Origin: an uncultured Clostridium sp.
GTDB lineage: Bacteria > Bacillota > Clostridia > Lachnospirales > Lachnospiraceae
DNA length: 64,000 nucleotides
Assembly (NCBI GenBank): GCA_900555045.1
Contig: USJW01000004.1
Span: 1 to 64,000, forward strand
Direction of reading: 5' to 3'
Part shown: positions 61,130 through 64,000 of the stretch, one piece after another
Layout: each line of letters begins with the position of its first letter
How positions within the stretch are numbered: the first letter of the stretch is position 1
Position numbers and translations under genes: made by a program
Notes under the pieces: generated by a model
Told to the model about the DNA's origin: nothing
The model's database searches: none
The model's input: the letters and a program-made list of their open reading frames with translations, nothing else

Positions 61130-61768
61130 TTGGGAGAACGAGAGAGGGCCAAGGATGGGCTTTGGGAGCTGTTTGAGAGGCTTCGGGCGTTCACGGCGCC
61201 GGAGCTGTGCGACGGAGCGGGGCTGTTTCGGGCGATGGACTACCACATCAAGCCGCGGGCCGGGAGAAAGAAGACTGTGGGCCGCGCGCTGACGGTGCGG
61301 GTGCCCGCCGGTGAGGGGGCTATCGTGACGGAGGCCATCGAGCGGGCCGGAGCGGGCGATGTGATCGTGATCGCCGGGCAGGGCGTCTGCCAGTGCGCCT
61401 ACTGGGGCGACCACCGCAGCTACTGCGCGCGCTTTCAGGGAGCCGAGGGCGTGGTCATCGACGGGGCCTTCCGGGATCTGGAGGGCTGCGAGGAGGTGGG
61501 CTTTCCGGTGTTTGCCAGGGCGCTCTCCTGCGGAACCGCCCAGAAGACCGGGGCCGGGCAGATCAATGTGCCAGTCAGCTGCGGAGGCGTGACGGTGAAC
61601 CCGGGGGACCTGATCGTGGGCGACGTGAACGGCGTCTGCGTGATTCCAATGGATGAGGCGGAAGCGGTGCTTGAGCGGGCTACAAAAAAGGCGGAGGCCC
61701 AGAGGCGGACCGTGGAGGAGATGGAGCGCACCGGGAAATTGATGACGAAGATTCGCTGGCAGCCGTAA
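61130..61768 (+). CDS. RraA-like aldolase/decarboxylase
   Basis: 212 aa of the RraA/HMG-aldolase superfamily. Visible signatures are APELCDGAG near the start, GAIVTEAIERAGAGDVIVIAG, GVVIDGAFRDLEG (Arg-Asp metal/substrate site) and VNPGDLIVGDVNGVCVIP. Many such proteins split 4-hydroxy-4-methyl-2-oxoglutarate or decarboxylate oxaloacetate rather than inhibit RNase E. TTG 61130 has GGAGGAG about 5 bases upstream and is the only sensible start. It is followed by an aconitase-family gene, which suggests a joint organic-acid pathway. Confidence 0.88.
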   Translation: MGERERAKDGLWELFERLRAFTAPELCDGAGLFRAMDYHIKPRAGRKKTVGRALTVRVPAGEGAIVTEAIERAGAGDVIVIAGQGVCQCAYWGDHRSYCARFQGAEGVVIDGAFRDLEGCEEVGFPVFARALSCGTAQKTGAGQINVPVSCGGVTVNPGDLIVGDVNGVCVIPMDEAEAVLERATKKAEAQRRTVEEMERTGKLMTKIRWQP

Positions 61769-61866
61769 GGCGGGGCAAGCCGGACGGGGAGATACCTGGC
61801 CCGGGGCGGCCCGCAGGCCGTTATGACTAAAGTAACCAAAAATTTTTTCAAAGAGGGGAAACAGAT

Positions 61867-64000
61867 ATGATACGATTGACAGACCGGCCCGTGCGGCTTA
61901 GCGGGATGGAGTGTCCGGCGCCGTTGTCGGAAGGGGCAAATCCGGCCGAGGGGCGAGAGAGGACCATGGCCTACCGGATTTTGAAGGCTCACAACCAGTG
62001 GGATAACATGGAGGATCTGAGGCTCAAATTTGACGCCCTGGTCTCGCCGGACAACAACTATGTGAGCATTCTGCAGACGGCCAGGGCCAGCGGGATTGAG
62101 CGCTTCCCGGTGCCCTACGTGCTCAGCAACTGCCACAACACGCTGTGCGCGGTGGGCGGGACCATCAACGAGGACGACCACGTGTTCGGCTTATCGAACG
62201 TGAAGCGCTACGGCGGAATCTTCGTGCCCCCCTACCGGGCGGTGCTGCACCAGTACATGCGGGAGATGATGGCCGGGGGCGGAAAGATGATCCTGGGCTC
62301 CGACAGCCACACCCGTTACGGCGCCCTGGGCACCATGGGAATCGGCGAGGGCGGCGGCGAGGTGGCCAAGCAGCTTTTGGGCCGCACCTACGACTTAAAG
62401 CGCCCGCCGGTGATCGCCGTGTGGCTCACCGGAAAGCCCCGCCCCGGCGTGGGCCCCATGGACGTGGCGCTGACGCTGGTGGGAGCCACCTTCGCGAACG
62501 GCTTTAACAAGAACAAGATTCTGGAGTTTGTGGGCCCCGGAATCCGGGAGCTGTCCGTGGAGTACCGCATGGGAATCGACGTGATGACCACCGAGAGTGC
62601 GGCCTTAAGCAGCATCTGGATGACCGATGAGCCGGTGCAGGAGTATCTGAAGATGCACGGCCGGGAGGCGGACTACCGGCAGCTGGCGCCCGAGGACGGC
62701 GCATGCTACGACGGGCTGATCGAGATCGACCTGTCCACGGTGGAGTGCATGATCGCCCTGCCGTATCACCCCAGCCGGGCGATGTCCATCCGGGAGCTCA
62801 AGGAAAACCTGGAGGAGACCCTGGCCCAGGTGGAAGCAGACGGGCAGAAGATCAAGGGGAGTGCCGGGGAGCCCTTCCATCTGACGGACAAAATCCGGGA
62901 CGGGGAGCTGTACGTGGACCAGGCGCTGGTCAGCGGCTGCAGCGGCGGCATGTTCGAGAACATCTCGGCCATGGCGGACATCCTGGACGGGCACTCCATA
63001 AGCGGAGGCGGGATCAGCCTGGGCGTGAACCCGGCCAGTGTGCCGGTGATGGCGGACCTGATGGCAAAGGGCATCGCCGGGCGTCTGGCGGTGAGCGGAG
63101 CGACCCTGCGCCCGGCCATCTGTGGCCCCTGCTTCGGCGTGACGGACGTGCCGGCAAACAACCAGCTGTCCATCCGCCACGTGACCCGCAACTACCCCAA
63201 CCGGGACGGCTCCAAACCAGGCCAGGGGCAGATGGCGGCGGTGGCCCTGATGGACGCCCGGTCCATCGCGGCGACGGTCCGAAACGGCGGGCGCCTGACC
63301 GCGGCCACGGAGCTTGCGGATGTGGAGTACGCGGACGTCTCCTACCACTTTGACCCGGCCATCTATAAGGGGCAGGTGTACGATCGGTTTGGAAACGCCG
63401 ACCCGGAGGAGCCGTTGGTGATGGGACCCAACATCGGAGAGTGGCCGGGGATGGAGCCGCTGCATGAGCACCTGCTTTTAAAGGTGGCGGGCGCCTACGA
63501 TTCCTCGGTGACCACCGACGAGCTGGTTCCCTCCGGGGAGGCTTCCTCCTACCGCTCCAACCCGGAAAAGCTGGCGGGCTACACCCTGATCAGCCGCGAT
63601 CCGGAGTACGTGGGGCGCGCCAGAGCGGTTCGGGCCCAGGAGCGGCAGCTGCGGGAGGCAGGCCTGTCCGCTGTCACGGACGAGAAGGCGAAATCGCTCA
63701 TCGAGGCGCTGTGCAAAGAGCTCGGGTGCACGGAGAATGAGATCGCCCTGGGAAGCGTGATCTGCGGCCCGCAGATCGGCGACGGCTCCTCCAGAGAGCA
63801 GGCGGCCAGCAGCCAGAAGGTGTTGGGCGGCCTGGCGGACCTGGCGGGCGAGTACGCGACCAAGCGGTACCGCTCCAACCTGATCAACTGGGGAATTCTT
63901 CCACTGATCACCCGGGAGGACCTGGGGGATATGCAGGAGGGCGACTATCTGCTGGTCTCCGGAATCCGCACCTGCCTGGAGGCTGGAAATACGGAGATCA
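61867..64000 (+). CDS. aconitase-family hydratase, 3' end outside window
   Basis: 711 residues are visible and the frame is open at the window end. FILGSDSHTRYGALGTMGIGEGGGEVAK-like sequence (MILGSDSHTRYGALG) is the aconitase substrate/serine region, with RSNLINWGILP near the end of the visible part. Candidate cluster cysteines lie in VSGCSGG and AICGPCFG. This is a bacterial hydratase group distinct from AcnA and LeuC. It follows the RraA-like gene by 98 bases, so it may dehydrate a tricarboxylate or hydroxyacid whose product RraA cleaves or decarboxylates. AGAGGGG precedes the ATG. Confidence 0.88.
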   Translation, partial: MIRLTDRPVRLSGMECPAPLSEGANPAEGRERTMAYRILKAHNQWDNMEDLRLKFDALVSPDNNYVSILQTARASGIERFPVPYVLSNCHNTLCAVGGTINEDDHVFGLSNVKRYGGIFVPPYRAVLHQYMREMMAGGGKMILGSDSHTRYGALGTMGIGEGGGEVAKQLLGRTYDLKRPPVIAVWLTGKPRPGVGPMDVALTLVGATFANGFNKNKILEFVGPGIRELSVEYRMGIDVMTTESAALSSIWMTDEPVQEYLKMHGREADYRQLAPEDGACYDGLIEIDLSTVECMIALPYHPSRAMSIRELKENLEETLAQVEADGQKIKGSAGEPFHLTDKIRDGELYVDQALVSGCSGGMFENISAMADILDGHSISGGGISLGVNPASVPVMADLMAKGIAGRLAVSGATLRPAICGPCFGVTDVPANNQLSIRHVTRNYPNRDGSKPGQGQMAAVALMDARSIAATVRNGGRLTAATELADVEYADVSYHFDPAIYKGQVYDRFGNADPEEPLVMGPNIGEWPGMEPLHEHLLLKVAGAYDSSVTTDELVPSGEASSYRSNPEKLAGYTLISRDPEYVGRARAVRAQERQLREAGLSAVTDEKAKSLIEALCKELGCTENEIALGSVICGPQIGDGSSREQAASSQKVLGGLADLAGEYATKRYRSNLINWGILPLITREDLGDMQEGDYLLVSGIRTCLEAGNTEI

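Overview
The window is about 64 kb of GC-rich (for a Firmicute) DNA. It looks like an anaerobic gut-type clostridium, most likely Lachnospiraceae (Enterocloster/Lachnoclostridium-like). The reasons are the dnaG-rpoD-trmK-nif3 core operon, strong AGGAGG ribosome sites, occasional TTG/GTG starts, a tryptophan T-box leader, a rubredoxin/flavodiiron oxygen-defence pair, and many small solute-uptake operons each with its own LacI, IclR, ROK, GntR, LysR or Crp-type regulator. The assignment is inferred from gene content; no database was consulted.

The first 130 bases are not genomic. Bases 73-130 are the Illumina P5/TruSeq universal adapter with one mismatch, preceded by a T12 run and 60 bases that fit read-through noise. 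The contig therefore starts inside dnaG, whose first exons' worth of zinc-finger codons are missing. Bases 132-7017 hold dnaG, rpoD, trmK, a Nif3-like gene, a TGS-uridine-kinase-like gene and the RNase P RNA. Codon choice in this block (GAA and GAG mixed) differs from the rest (GAG nearly exclusive), so a chimeric join near 7.0 kb should be excluded.

7-15.4 kb is a hexuronate catabolism island: uxaC and a LacI regulator on the minus strand, diverging from uxaA, an IclR (KdgR-like) regulator, eda and two tandem KDG kinase paralogues. Two perfect LacI-type operators and three related IclR-type sites can be read directly. uxaB is not in the window. 15.4-25 kb holds three unrelated-looking secreted lipoproteins, a ROK-regulated MFS/PHP-phosphoesterase operon and a two-component system. 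25-36.6 kb is a purine salvage/oxidation block: adenine deaminase, a GntR-UTRA regulator with a 34-bp perfect palindrome, and a xanthine-dehydrogenase-type operon that encloses a complete BMP-family nucleoside ABC importer between its molybdenum and FAD subunit genes.

36.7-41.3 kb (minus strand) holds an Rpn/PD-(D/E)XK protein and a TrpXYZ-type ABC importer behind a T-box with a UGG specifier. 41.4-47 kb has a cysteine hydrolase, a cytidylate-kinase-like protein, a ZIP transporter, and a metallo-beta-lactamase-fold hydrolase plus SLC13 permease divergent from a LysR regulator. 47.2-50.9 kb is the aroF-tyrA-aroA operon. 51-53.6 kb encodes a stand-alone 5'-3' exonuclease and a glycosyltransferase fused to a deoxyinosine/uracil-DNA-glycosylase-like domain, the most unusual gene here. 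53.8-58.6 kb carries an EF-G-like GTPase with an altered G4 motif, rubredoxin, a zinc-ribbon membrane protein, and a Crp/Fnr regulator divergent from a flavodiiron protein around a 26-bp perfect palindrome. The window ends with a CPBP protease, an AEC transporter and an RraA-like/aconitase-like pair, the last gene running off the end.
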